The notes beneath the pieces were generated by a model. It saw only the letters and a list, made by a program, of their open reading frames with translations, searched no databases and was not told the origin of the DNA. This document shows positions 44,870-56,407 of a stretch of DNA of 64,000 bases, piece by piece (the first letter of the stretch is position 1; each line of letters starts with the position of its first letter). The position numbers and the translations under genes are program-made. The DNA comes from Karstenula rhodostoma CBS 690.94 (taxonomy: Eukaryota; Ascomycota; Dothideomycetes; Pleosporales; Didymosphaeriaceae): contig MU001506.1 of the NCBI GenBank assembly GCA_010093485.1, positions 558,001 to 622,000 on the forward strand, in the 5' to 3' direction.

Positions 44870-45168
44870 CTACCGCCCCCATAGCAACCTCCGATCTCCT
44901 TCCAAAGCTCACCGTAGCACTCATCGGCCATAAGGACTCTGGAAGTATCCCTGATCTATTTAGCTCCGCTAGAGGACTCGCCGATGCAAGAGCCGCAACC
45001 AAGGCGCTCATCCGCCTTGATGAATACATCGAGCTACTTTCAAATGAGCTTTCCGAGGTTCCACCAGAAAAGACAGTGCTCTATCTCATCCCGACTTTCA
45101 TTGCCAGAAAACCTTTTTACCGGCCTAAAAGTCCGAGGTTCAGGATCGCACAATTGTCAGGATTGTAA
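44870..45168 (+). pseudogene. Coding-like fragment, unassigned
   Basis: The frame ending at 45168 reads well over about 100 codons, with LLPKLTVALIGHKDSGSIPD, LFSSARGLADARAATKALIR and LDEYIELLSNELSEVPPEK. This looks like real protein sequence. The part before 44870 looks unlike protein, so the 5' end is missing or in another exon. I cannot name a family. It lies between the AT-rich island and the dead kinase, so I treat it as a probable relic. Confidence 0.35.
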
Positions 45169-45433
45169 TAACTAGAATTTCTGAAAGCATACTTTGTTCT
45201 TTGTATTGACATGCATTGAATTCCCTAGCGATGTTGGCGGGCTTTTATGATTTCGCGTCGGAGTAAACGGGCAACGAATGGTAGAGGTTTAACGGGCGGG
45301 AAAGGTACACGGTTGTGCTTTGTAGTGCGGGGTCGCAGCTCCACCTCCAATGTTCCTCAGTAGACTACCTCCATCAACCATAGTCTCCAATGCCCAAATC
45401 GACCCTACAAATCTTCCCTAGTAGTCTCTGATC

Positions 45434-46023
45434 ATGGCTGTATCTACGAATGTAAGTTTTCTCGACCGAATGTGGCTCCCAAGACCAGACATCACGCAGG
45501 ACGAAGCAAAAGCCATTCTACTTAAGCACTACCACCTTTCTGGGACTCTGAAAGAACTTGATAGTCGGCAAGACCATAATTATCTTGTTGATACTGGCGC
45601 GAAGCGCTTTATCCTCAAATTGTGCGTATCGGAATATGGGCTCCCCGAACTCGAGGCGCAAGTTTCGGCGCTACAACATCTTCGCAGCAAACCAGGCGTT
45701 CCACGAGTACCTAGCGTCATACCAACCACCGAAGGTGAAACCATAATCCTGTTGGCCATCAGGTAACAGAAGTATTGGGCGCGTCTGCTCGAGTACCTTG
45801 AAGGCGAGCCCGTAATCGACGAGGAGAATCTTTCTCCTGAACTGATACATTCTCTTGGGTCTCTAGCAGCAGGCATCGCGCTCGGTCTTTCTGATTTGGA
45901 GCATCCGGGGCTCAATTGTAGCCTACAATGCTCTCTAACGACTGTCGATAGTTTCATTTCTGATCGAAGCCACAATTTCAGGTTCACATCCCAGGGCATT
46001 TCCGTCAAGCATGGAACAACCAC
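45434..46023 (+). pseudogene. Decayed aminoglycoside-phosphotransferase-like kinase, N-terminal half
   Basis: From ATG at 45434 the frame gives a hydroxylysine-kinase/APH-type N-lobe: VSFLDRMWLPRPDITQDEA, LLKHYHLSGTLKELDSRQDH, NYLVDTGAKRFILKL and LEAQVSALQHLRSKPGVPRV. It hits TAA at 45764-45766, where homologues have RGQ. In the same frame it then continues QKYWARLLEYLEGEPV, then SLGSLAAGIALGLSDLEHPGL, before ending near 46023. The C-lobe with the HxD catalytic loop and DFD is absent. The family phosphorylates small hydroxy or amino compounds. A short intron over the TAA cannot be fully excluded (GTAACA donor), but the missing C-lobe makes it a dead copy in any case. Confidence 0.8.
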
Positions 46024-47266
46024 ATAATGGACGGTGAAAATAAGCAGTGCACTTGAGACCTACAGACTAGGTAGCATCTAACGCCATCTTTCTAGTGCCC
46101 ACTGACAGGGTGGCAGATGCTCGCAGAAAGTACACCATTGCGACCTTCCAGTTATGGGTACCGTTCCTTCACAGAAACTTCCTCTGCGAACCAAGACGAT
46201 CTCAGGCTACGATACCACAACAAGCATACTATCCAACAGCGCTGTGAAAACCGAGTCACCCCACGAGGTAGCTTGTTCTAGCAGCGATTCTGAACGTTCT
46301 GCGTAGGTGTTCTCTCAGCCTATCTCACACTCATACCCAAAGTACCTATGGGGTTTAACTATCGCGGTGTCTACATATCAAGGCATAGGAAAGTAGACGT
46401 CTGCACTGCAATTTTAGCGTAAGCGAGCATTCCCCTCTTAGCCTTGCGTCTGCAACCGTGATCTATTGGTCTAAATCCCTCCCAGTAGCTTTACTTATCG
46501 CCTCACTCTGATCGCATTTAGTGAGATCTCTAGTGCGGACGAGGAGGGCACTCACTCTCTATTGGCGGTATATTGAGTTAGCTTAGCACCCTCTCTACAA
46601 AGCACCAATGACCAGTAATACCCACCCTCCTTCAATACATCTGGGCACCCTTCACTAAGCGTTCTCACCTTACATAGGTCATAGGAAAGCCTCACTGGCG
46701 CACCTTGCACTGCATTCTTTAACCCGGACAATGAGCCCACAGTTCAAGGACAAGGCAAAGGTAAGTATACCCCAGCACCTTGTATCCGCCTATGTTTCCC
46801 CAGCCTCGCGGCTGTTACACGGACGCACCCCCATTTCCTCGAACAATGCTCACCAAGCAGAAGCTTTCACAGCAATAGGATTATATATGATATCTAGATG
46901 ATGGAATCCTATATCATATGGCAGTTCGCTCTTCGCTAGGTAGCAACGACGACATTACTCCGCAGAACCTACCAGTCGAGATACGCAGACCTTGCGAGGC
47001 TATGCTTGCGGGGGTGTCCTGCGACGACTGCAGAGTGCAATTCGATTTTACCCCTGGTAGTTGTTGAGAAACGTAGCCTGCAGCTCCTACAATACAGCCT
47101 GTCGTAGTATCACCACCATGCGCAAGCACAACAGTCTAGCATCGGCAAGACCACGTCTAGCCTCCTATGTCTGATCGGACAAGCAGGCACGAAGTTCTTC
47201 GGACAGCTCGAGAAGTGAAGAATATAAACTTTTATCATTTTCCCATTCGGTGGGTTGGTAGAAAGG
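46024..47266. other. Intergenic, possibly decayed repeat sequence
   Basis: About 1.2 kb between the dead kinase and SEC59. Composition is mixed. A minus-strand frame 46552-46740 (VRLSYDLCKVRTLSEGCPD, then YYWSLVLCREGAK) looks protein-like but is unassigned. I see no terminal repeats. It may be eroded transposon or gene debris. Confidence 0.4.
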
Positions 47267-50125
47267 CTACAGTCCAACGCCTCTAACAAGCACCCACAGC
47301 ACCACGGGCACAACGACATTGTCGTTCCCGCCCGTCAGCACCGCCTCCTCGAGACTCGCACCCGCCGCGCAGACACTTGCCTTCGCCACCACCTTCACGC
47401 CCTCCAGCCCCCACTCTAGCACACTCCGTTCAGATGCACCGCCTCCCCATCCAACGACGAGCCATACTTTGCCGGCCACAAGCCCAATCGTGACGGCAAC
47501 CGCAAAAGCCAGACTCCCCTCGAGCGACTTGCCGCCCGCCCAGGGCCATTTCCTGCGGCCGTACCGCCGCCCGATGAGCGAGGCAGCGGCATCGCCCATC
47601 CCGACGCATACAACGCCAGCGACCATACTGACATCTCTCTTCTCAACGTCCCAGCCCACCCACGGCTCTTCGCCCTTTCGGTCCACACCCGCAAGACTCA
47701 ACCACAGCGGAATCGCACACCCGATCAGTAGAAAGATGTGACTAACGACCACGGGGCCCCTCAGGTCCCTGCCATCCACGTACGGCGTGAGAAACGTTGC
47801 GATGGGTCCACTCAGCGGCGGTAGCTGACTCGCGCGAATGAGGTCGAGGAGCAGGAAGATGGCGAGGACGAGCGCGAGCGCGAGAGCCACGAAGCATGGG
47901 TCGATGAAGATGGTGGGGAGCAGCATAGCGACCATCATGCCGTGGAAAACTTTGCGGCGGGTATCGACTTCGACGACAGAGGAGAGGCGGAAGACAACGA
48001 TCAGCCCTACCAGGATAATACTGACGCAGTAGGCGCAGAGGAGGAGGCGGACATTGGCAGGTCCGAGAATGGTTTGGCGGAGGGTTTCGGCGAGGGGGAG
48101 ACGATGCGCCCATTGGGGATCGTCGGCGTCGAAGAGGGGAGGGAGCGCGATCCACCAGCCTAGGTCCCAGTTGAAGACTGCGAAGCGAAGGCGTTGGATG
48201 TTGCCGAAGAGGTAGCCGAGTGCCCAGCCGAAGGGTTCGTGGTCGTGCAGGGCGTATTTGCCGATGATGTAGCGGATTGGACCGAGGACGAGGGCGGCTA
48301 CGACAAAGTAGAAGTATGCCGCATAGATCCACTTCCGGTAAAGCGCTTGAGTAGGAGTGAGTGTGAGGAAATGTTGCGCTATAGATTTGGTGCGTCGACG
48401 TTGTCGAAGTCCATTTGGTAGAATGGGAAGTTGTACGGGGAGACTGGGGACCGTGTTCCGTCTTCGTGAAGCTGGTGCAGGCAGGGGCGAACTATGCTGA
48501 TATCCTTTCTCACTAGGCTCGACTGCCGACCGAGGCTCGTTACCGTTCGGCGGTCTGGTGTTATTCCTGAGAGCGTTCAGAACGTCTAACTTCAAGCTCT
48601 TCGTTTTGGTCAGGTTGTTCTGTGACAGAGGCTCATCCTCATCAGCATCGCTGTCGGACGCTGCTCGAGTAGCACTGCGCGTGCGGAGGCTCTGGTTCAG
48701 GACTTGCAGAAACGATTGTTGCGCTTGGATCACCTGACCCACGCGTCGAAATCTCCACCGTGGGATACGTGCCAGTGCCACTCCCCACTTAAGGACTTTG
48801 CCGCAAAGCACAAAGAGAGTGAGACCTCCAAGCCAAATCAAAGTTCTCAGTATACCGGCTTGGGGAGAGTCCGCAAATAGCAGGAGGTTGATCAATCCAA
48901 CAGAGAGAAGGTGCAGCTCTGCAGGAAGCAGACTGGTGGTTGTGAGGTAATGTAGCGGCGGTAAAAGTGCCTGGTGAAGTGGGAACAGGCACACCAGCAA
49001 CTCTGGATGCAGCCCCTGTTCAGGTGGGGGTAGCTTGAGTTTATATGGTATTGGTGCCAGAAGTTTGGAAGGAAATTCCGTGTTCTCAGAGGCAATTAGG
49101 GGTAATATCGAGACGAACCAGTGGAAACTCGAATAGCTCGCCAACGAGGTTCCGTGAGGTATTAATCGCGGCGGTAATGCTGCTAAACCGAGGAGAATGT
49201 TGGGCAACAACGCCCTAGGCAATGCCGAAAATAGAGATATAGAAATCAAGACTGGTAATACAGCGGGGTATAGTATAGGAGCAGGATCGAAAGCGGCTGG
49301 TATGCGGATGCGCTGTCTGAATCGGAGGTTGGAGGGAGGCTGTTTCCGCCACGAGAAGTATAGAAGTCGAAGCGGATACAGAGCTAGGATGCTGGCCATT
49401 ATGAAGACATGAGTGGATAGATCTACTGAGAGGTGTTTAGCACATGCACCAATGGCTTCGCGGAGCATGCACATACCTCTGCGCCAGTGCAACAGCTTCT
49501 CCCAGCACTTGCACCCGCCGACAGCGAGCATGCCAATGACGGCAAGCAATGCTGTTTCGGTCGTCCTCCTTACAACCTCGTTGCGGCGTCTCTTCAAGTA
49601 CTTTTGTCGCGCTCCTTTCGCTTCGTCATCGGTTGGCGAAGGCTCTCCGGTCCGCGACCCCTCTTTCCTTGGCTGAAAGTATTGCGTTGAGAGCTTGCGC
49701 CCTTCCTCGTCCATTTGCGAGGGGGTTAACAAAGACGTTGCATCGCCCTCCTGCCCTGATCCGCGCGCATCGCGCAGTCCTTTGCGCGGCCTCAGAGGCG
49801 GTGCTGGCAGTGCCTTGACGAAGCCGTAGCCCTCATCGTCGGCCTCTGTCCCGCTCTCGCTTGGTGACTGTGATACTCTTCTCCGCTTCTTTTCATCCTC
49901 ATCTGACGGTGTGCCTAGCGACGTGGGCCCGGTCGTGCGCGACAGGTCGTTGCTCGACGATTCGGAAGATGGCTGAGCGGTGCGCAACTCGTGCTGGCGA
50001 CGATGGTACGGGTGCGGCGATCGGCGGAAGAGCTCGAGAGCTTCAATTTCAGAGATTGCGGGCGGTTCCAATTGCGACTCGGGCGGTTCAAGCCGCGCAT
50101 CAGGCGTCTCGGAAGCTTGCGCCAT
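47267..50125 (-). CDS. SEC59: Dolichol kinase
   Basis: Two exons, 49477-50125 and 47267-49425, give 935 residues. Dolichol kinase uses CTP to phosphorylate dolichol in the ER membrane, supplying the lipid carrier for N-glycosylation, O-mannosylation and GPI anchors. The first ~210 residues are a hydrophilic, Ser/Glu/Arg-rich extension, as in other filamentous fungi. About 12 or more hydrophobic segments follow. The CTP-binding signature lies near the C-terminus: GMGDAAASLIGRRYG, then KSLEGSLAFA. The 51-nt intron (GTATGT, GTGCTAAAC branch, CTCAG) is in frame and stop-free. Removing it joins LLHWRR to VDLSTHVF, just before a membrane helix, so I removed it. The start at 50125 is preferred; an ATG at 50239 would add 38 residues. 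Confidence 0.93.
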   Translation of the reverse strand: MAQASETPDARLEPPESQLEPPAISEIEALELFRRSPHPYHRRQHELRTAQPSSESSSNDLSRTTGPTSLGTPSDEDEKKRRRVSQSPSESGTEADDEGYGFVKALPAPPLRPRKGLRDARGSGQEGDATSLLTPSQMDEEGRKLSTQYFQPRKEGSRTGEPSPTDDEAKGARQKYLKRRRNEVVRRTTETALLAVIGMLAVGGCKCWEKLLHWRRGMCMLREAIGACAKHLSVDLSTHVFIMASILALYPLRLLYFSWRKQPPSNLRFRQRIRIPAAFDPAPILYPAVLPVLISISLFSALPRALLPNILLGLAALPPRLIPHGTSLASYSSFHWFVSILPLIASENTEFPSKLLAPIPYKLKLPPPEQGLHPELLVCLFPLHQALLPPLHYLTTTSLLPAELHLLSVGLINLLLFADSPQAGILRTLIWLGGLTLFVLCGKVLKWGVALARIPRWRFRRVGQVIQAQQSFLQVLNQSLRTRSATRAASDSDADEDEPLSQNNLTKTKSLKLDVLNALRNNTRPPNGNEPRSAVEPSEKGYQHSSPLPAPASRRRNTVPSLPVQLPILPNGLRQRRRTKSIAQHFLTLTPTQALYRKWIYAAYFYFVVAALVLGPIRYIIGKYALHDHEPFGWALGYLFGNIQRLRFAVFNWDLGWWIALPPLFDADDPQWAHRLPLAETLRQTILGPANVRLLLCAYCVSIILVGLIVVFRLSSVVEVDTRRKVFHGMMVAMLLPTIFIDPCFVALALALVLAIFLLLDLIRASQLPPLSGPIATFLTPYVDGRDLRGPVVVSHIFLLIGCAIPLWLSLAGVDRKGEEPWVGWDVEKRDVSMVAGVVCVGMGDAAASLIGRRYGRRKWPWAGGKSLEGSLAFAVAVTIGLVAGKVWLVVGWGGGASERSVLEWGLEGVKVVAKASVCAAGASLEEAVLTGGNDNVVVPVVLWVLVRGVGL

Positions 50126-50583
50126 GCTGGGTTGGTTTGGTGGGCAAACTGGCGGGGGATATGCGTGAAGTTCACGAGGGTGGATGTTTGTAATAACGAA
50201 TGGCGCAACAAGAAAGGCGCATCCTAGCCCGGCTGCCACATGTTTGGATCAGAGGGCGAATGTGGAAGCATGCGTGGTGCGTGCAGTCTGGGAATTCTCA
50301 CATGTTCGGGCATACGCGGACCTGGAGTAGCTGACGTTGCTTGTTGAACCGCTTGCAAGGGTGCACCTGCAGTGGTGCCAAGACAGGACTACCGCAACTA
50401 CCGCAACTGGATATAAATGGACGAAGCATTCGAACGTAGGTATCGATTGATTATAAGAGTATATGAATTTCTATTGTACACGCATCTATCGAGATGCCTT
50501 ATGCTGACCATGTATCAGGGTATATACTGGTATCGCCCGAGTTGATACCTTTCCACAGCCCTTAGTCCACGTCACTTGCAAAC
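50126..50583. other. Intergenic: SEC59 promoter and aminopeptidase 3' flank
   Basis: About 460 bp. It contains an AT-rich stretch at 50440-50530 that fits the 3' end of the aminopeptidase transcript. No other feature was seen. Confidence 0.45.
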
Positions 50584-53500
50584 CTACAAGTACTTGTTCT
50601 CCTTCAACCAGGCCTTCACATCCTCAGAATCGCGCTCAATCCAGGCTGCCTTCGCGCTAATGGCATCGATGCTCTGGGCAAGTGCTTTGTCGAAGCCCTT
50701 GGTGCTCTTGTCTGCAAAGAAGGTCTCAATTTCTTTGATGTGTTCCTTGCGAGTGAAGCTAGACGTAGAGATGGAGACAACGGAGCTGAGCATGCTCAAG
50801 CTGGGCGGCAGCCTCTTCTCGAGCTCCTTCCAGTTGTCCTTGGTCCATTGCCAAAGAGCCTTGATACCCTCTGGATGCGTACGCAGAGAAGAAAGTGGCA
50901 GGTAGATGTCCTGCGCCTTGACGTCGTCACTCAGAGACAAGGCCAATGTGCGCTGAATGAGCTCAGGGGTCTTGGCACGCCCTAGGGATCGCATAGCTGT
51001 GTTACGCTCATCGCTCGTCTTTGCATTGATGGCCTCGTTTTTGACGACGTCATATTCTGCCTCACCGCCGTTGCTCAAAACGATGGCGTACACACTGCCA
51101 CGAAGATTGGGGTGGATAGCGGATCGATCACCGTTCTTGAACTTTTCGAGCATGTCGAACGAGGCCTTGACGATAGTGTCGTCCTTCGCAACACCAGCGG
51201 TACCGAACATCGTTGCCTTGAACTGCTGCTCAAGATGTCCGTCCTTCTCGGTAAAGGTCCATCCCAATTCGTGAGCCTTGTCTTGGGTCAACTTGAGCTG
51301 GAAGGTCTTAAGAGCGTCTTTGACAGCTTGGTCCTCAAACTGCCACGCAGAGCGGAGCACGCTGATGCGGCTGCTGATCTCTTGCCAAACAACAAACTCG
51401 GTCTCGCTCTTGAAGCTGTCAAGGAGCGAAAGGATCCCAGATGTCTTCTGGTAGCCCGAGGTAGCCAGCGCACCAGCGTCGGCAATCATACCGGCACGAT
51501 CTTCCACGGTAAGCAGTCCTTCCTTGGCAGCGAGACCCAGCTTTCGCAGACGCTCAGGGCTGTACGAGGTGCGGTAGATGCCAGTGTGGTCGGCGTTGAG
51601 CTTGAAGAAGTCGAGATCCTTAAGCTTGAAATCAGCTTCGCGGGTGGTCAAAGCCAGTTCCTGGTCGACACCCTCCTTGGTGCGTAGACCAAGGAAGATG
51701 GGGTACAGGGTCTCGTCTTCCTCCGGCTTCACATCCGCTGTACGCAGGAAACGGTTCTGCTTGAGGTGGATAGAGTCTGAGCCTTCGGTAACAGTAACGA
51801 CAGGGAAGCCGACATGCTTGGTCCAGATGTCCATGACTTTCTCGACATCTTTACCGCTAGCGTCGCTCAACGCCGCCCAAAGATCGCCGGTCTGGGTGTT
51901 GCCGTAGGCGTGCTTCTTTAGGTACCTCCGGATTCCTTCCATGAAGACGTCCTCACCAAGGTACTTTGAGATCATGCGGATGACGCAAGATCCCTTGGAG
52001 TACGATATAGCATCGAAGATTTGGTTGATCTCGTCTGCACGCTTGACCGGGACTTCGATTGGATGGCTGCTGCGAAGCGAGTCCAGCGATAGGGCTGATG
52101 CGAGATTGTCGGTAACGTACCCCTCCCACACCTTCCAGTCGGGATAGAAGACGTTGCACGAGTACCAAGACATCCATGTCGCGAAACCCTCGTTCAGCCA
52201 CAAGCCGTCCCAGAAGTCCATAGTGACAAGATTGCCGAACCACTGATGTGCAAGCTCATGCTGCACAGTCTCAGCCACGCGCTGCTTGAGACTGGCACCG
52301 CTGTTCTTCTCGTCGATGAGCACGTCAACAACACGGTATGTGATCAGACCCCAGTTCTCCATAGCACCCGCACTGAAGTCGGGAATAGCAACCATGTCCA
52401 TCTTGGGCAGAGGGAACGGGCTGTTGAAAGTCTTCTCGTAGAAGGCGAGCGTCTTGGCCGCAAGGTCGAGCGAAAAGCGGCCGTGCTCAATATCTCGGTC
52501 CTTGGGTGCATAAACGCGGACCGGTACGCGGAAGTCATTCGTCTCGATGTAGTTGAGCTCTCCGACAATGAACGCGAGGAGGTATGTAGACATGAGCGGT
52601 GTCGGGTTGAAAGTGACTGCCTTGCGCTTCTCGCCCTTGACGACCAGGGAGTCCACCTTTTTCTCTGAAGCAACATCCATGTTGCTCAAGCAGGTCATCT
52701 TGTCTTCGGCGACGAGCGTCACGGTGAAGCTAGACTTCAGCGCCGGCTCGTCGAAGCAGGGGAACGCACGACGGGCATCGGTAGGCTCCATCTGCGTGGT
52801 TGCTAACCACGTCTTCGAGCCATCCTCAGCCTTGAACGACGAACGGTAGAAGCCCGCCATGTTGTCGTTCAGTGTGCCCGTGAATGTCAGGGTGAGAGAG
52901 GCCTTTGACCCGCTCGATATGGTATCCTTGAAGGCGACCTTGGTGGTTTGGCCTTCTTCATCGTGGGTCAGCTCCGGGGAGCTCGAGATGACTTGGTCAC
53001 CGGATGTGACCTTCGCGGAGTGGATCTTGAGGTCGATGGTGTTCAGTGTGATCTCCGTGGAGTTTTCCACCACGTCGAGACTGTAGCGGGGTCAGCAAAT
53101 ATGACTACAGCACAAGCTGTAGAGTAGGCAGGAAACCCCCCAAGATAGACCAGAATGTATGATATACAAGCAGGTTGTTGTATTCGCCATACACACCGAA
53201 GTGCTGCACTGCCTGCTCCCCTCTACATCATCCATCCTGGGCCAACTTGCGGGGCGTGTCCAACCTGCCCACGGTCGGGGAGTGTGCAGTTGCGTACTCT
53301 ATGGTCACCGAGCCCTCGTAGGTGGCCTTCTCAAAGTCGGGCTCGAGGGTCAGGTCGTAGTGGAGGGGCTTCACGTTGGTGGGCAGCACCTCGCGCGCCT
53401 GCTGGACAGCCATGGCGGAGCCCTCGTTCTCTGCGCCGAACTGTCTGCACATGTTGCGGCGGTGGGAGCAGTGTCGGACTTGGAGGGGAAGTGTGGTGGT

Positions 53501-53761
53501 AGATTGGCGAGGGGCGAGGGTCCGGCGGAGGGTAGACTCTGCTGCAAAATGGCGTGGTGAGGTCGGAATGGTGGGGTACAATGAGGTGGAGCTGCGCGCG
53601 ACACTCAGGTAGGAGCGACTTAGCGGAATGGGACCGCTGCTACGGGCGGTGATGGAGCGTATTCGACTCGCCGCCGCGCCCGCCCCTGCCGCAGACGCTG
53701 GCCGCCGCAGGGCACTCCGTGATGCTCTCTGCAGGGCGCCATACTGTCTGAGGAAGCCCAT
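50584..53761 (-). CDS. M1-family zinc aminopeptidase (AAP1/APE2, puromycin-sensitive type)
   Basis: Two exons, 53298-53761 and 50584-53080, give up to 986 residues. The exopeptidase motif GAMENWG lies at about 390 and the zinc site HELAH at about 427, followed by the third ligand Glu in LWLNEGFATW. The C-terminal ERAP1-like domain is complete. The enzyme trims N-terminal residues from peptides. The first ~115 residues are Arg/Ser/Ala-rich with few acidic residues (MGFLRQYGALQRASRSALRR), like a mitochondrial presequence. Internal ATGs at Met103 and near residue 118 (MAVQQAR) start the form seen in cytosolic homologues. Two products from one gene, as for yeast Ape2, are possible. The intron is 217 nt, long for this window, with GTACGC and CTACAG ends. 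Confidence 0.96.
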
Positions 53762-55769
53762 CTACGTCTGGATGGTATGCGGTGAAGCGCCAATGGCAAT
53801 TCGTGATTGAAGGATGTTGCAGCTCTTGCGTCCGAGAAAGGCAGGCGCGCCAAGCCGTCCATGCATCCACCACGCACACGCCGCTCGGTTAAAACCTCTT
53901 CGCGTGCAGCGCGTCTTTCCTTCTTTACATTCACAGCAAGGAATTCAGTCCTCCCAGCCCTCCTTCCCATGGTCGCGCTGGAGTTCTGGCGCTCGTCGTC
54001 AGCTTTGCGAGACCGAACACACACGTGCACGTTTGAGCCTCTCCGCGATTCTTCCATGGCGAGAGAGGTATAAAAGATGCTCGATATTACCTTTTTGCAG
54101 AACATTTTAATCTCATATCCTGCCAGTGATTCAAGGATGTTTGCATGCCACCACTTTGGCGAGGCCAGGTGACTGCTGTGATGGCGAACGTTGAGCTCAA
54201 GCGCCTTTGACCGCTCATCACAGTCGTACAAGAGGCGCCTCAATCTTCTATTCGGGTGTCTACGGGTATCGCGATGTCATGTGGTCAACTTCGATGTCTC
54301 GCGCGCATTAGCCGAAAGACCCACCAACTCACCGACATCTAGCCAGAGATTTTGTGCCAACATCGCTGAATCAGACTCGAGCTATGCGGTGACCCTCATC
54401 CACGGTCTCCGTCATGGACATAGCTTGCCTTGGCAGGGCTCTGTGATATATCATCCATCATCAGATATGGTACTTTTTGCATGATCCGAGCTGAGGGTTC
54501 GCTGACAATGGGTCAAGCTTATGGCCAGGTTAACGAAGGGCACGCTTTCGAGACCAACGGAAGCTTAGTTTCCGATAATATGCTGCATCTGGCATCAGCC
54601 ACAGTCAGTCAGTATATGCTGCTTGCAACTCTAGTCACTCGCGGGACGCATCGATCCACCTCCTCAACATACATTCATGTCTTTCCTGCAGCAACCGAGA
54701 GCGGTTTCCAACCATTATGCCTTAGCGTCGAGACACAGCGTCTGAGAAGATAACGAACATGTTCGGCAGCCTTTCACACCCCATTTTAAGCCTATGTGAC
54801 ACCAAACACCTCAAGTCCTCGAGCCTGCAGGTCGGCAAATTATGGGTAATGACAGCATGCATTCCTTTCGTACCACCTTCACGTCTCGGTCCGGACATGT
54901 TGTTGCCCCCGGCAGCTTCTCGGGCAATATTCGAACAAGATTGCCTCTCAACATTGTCTTCTTCACAACAAGCTGAATCTCTAAAAGGAATTGAAGATAA
55001 CAAAATCGATGCAAAGCATTTTTGCCGCGCAGTCGAGGAGCTGTAATGGTAATACAAAATTAAGCCATAGTGGCGGATTTCGCAATCACTTGTTTGAAAA
55101 TACAGCTTACGCAGGAATACTGTACACTCTCCGCCTACGGGTGAATGTAGACTGAACAATTTGCTGCTGGTCACGGGGCGACTCATCACCAAAATGGTAC
55201 TTGACCTTCAATCCCGGTGTACAGAGCTACTTTCGCCCAAGGCATTATGAAATAAAGACTAATGCCAGTGATTATACACTTCAAAGTGAACAAATTTATA
55301 GTATGTCGAATAGATATGCCGTTTGACTCGTGCCATATTGACGTGGATACAGTGTCTGGTCAGAATTTTGAGTTCACGAAGTCACCCAGGAGGAGTAGTG
55401 CAGTCACACTTCAGGTGTGGTGCTGCAAGTTGCCTCTGATTCAATCGCCTCCGGCAAGGATTTTATGGAATGATAATTGGTCGTTCTGCGATAGAAACGA
55501 TGGATATCTCAGAACAACTCCCCGCCCCAATTCACTGTTGAACCAGAGAAAGAGCCAATACTGATATCAGCGAACACCCACACCCATGTTTGGTGTTCTG
55601 CCGCTGCCGCTGCCGCTCGTTGGTGCGCATCATGAGGTAAAGCGATTAGCGTCTCACGTGCACGAGCCGTATCGGGCAAGCGCGGCTGGGCACAAATAAG
55701 CGAAGCGCACCGCTATCTATCGAAAAGCTGCTCCACGAGACTTCTGCAACGACAATACTAACCGCCACC
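53762..55769. other. 2-kb intergenic region
   Basis: It holds the divergent promoters of the aminopeptidase and of eL36. Several open frames of 80-200 codons cross it, but none has a domain or consistent splicing. A CCGCTG run lies at about 55602-55618. No tRNA was recognised. Confidence 0.45.
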
Positions 55770-56407
55770 ATGCCCAAGGAAGTGAAGCAGAAGTCTGGTA
55801 TGCTCTACACCCTCTCGTAACGCTATCGCGCATCGCTAACATCATTGCAGGCCTCATCGTTGGCCCCAACGCCGGCCACCGTACGTATATTCCGCGAGCG
55901 AAATTTACTCGACTGCGACCACCGAACGTATACTGATCGTGACAACAGAGGTCACCCCCAGGACCCCGGCCACGCGGATCTCGCGGAGGAAGGGTTTCTT
56001 GTCCAAGAGGACTGCTTTCGTCAGGGAGATCACTCGTGAGGTTGCTGGGTACGTTACACTCCGCACACGGCGCCGCAACTGGCAGGAATACCCGCACATG
56101 CACAATGGGTCCTGCCAACCCCACCGACGACCGCCGCTGCAATATTGAAGACTAGAGCGTCGCTGACTTGCTTGTGTCCAGTCTTGCCCCGTACGAGAAG
56201 CGTGTCATCGAATTGCTCCGAAATGCCAAGGACAAGCGCGCCCGCCGCCTCGCAAAGAAGAGGGTACGTCTCCCTCAGCTCACCGCCACTGTCGCCACAA
56301 ATATCTTACTAACATCCACACAGCTCGGTACCTTCGGTCGTGCTAAGAGGAAGGTCGAGGAGATGACCAACGTCATCCAGGAGTCCCGTCGTGCCGGCCA
56401 CCACTGA
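55770..56407 (+). CDS. RPL36: 60S ribosomal protein eL36
   Basis: Five exons: 55770-55797, 55851-55880, 55949-56048, 56182-56263 and 56324-56407, giving 107 residues. The exons join to [19 protein letters not shown], then [19 protein letters not shown], then [20 protein letters not shown] and [13 protein letters not shown], the fungal eL36 sequence pattern. It is a small basic protein of the large ribosomal subunit. Four introns of 53-133 nt in a 324-nt coding sequence are typical for fungal ribosomal protein genes. The first two exons are 28 and 30 nt. All junctions are GT-AG. Identity is secure. Confidence 0.97.

Noticed and set aside
53620..54243. Minus-strand frame of 207 codons upstream of the aminopeptidase
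   Set aside because: It overlaps the aminopeptidase first exon in another frame and has no domain.
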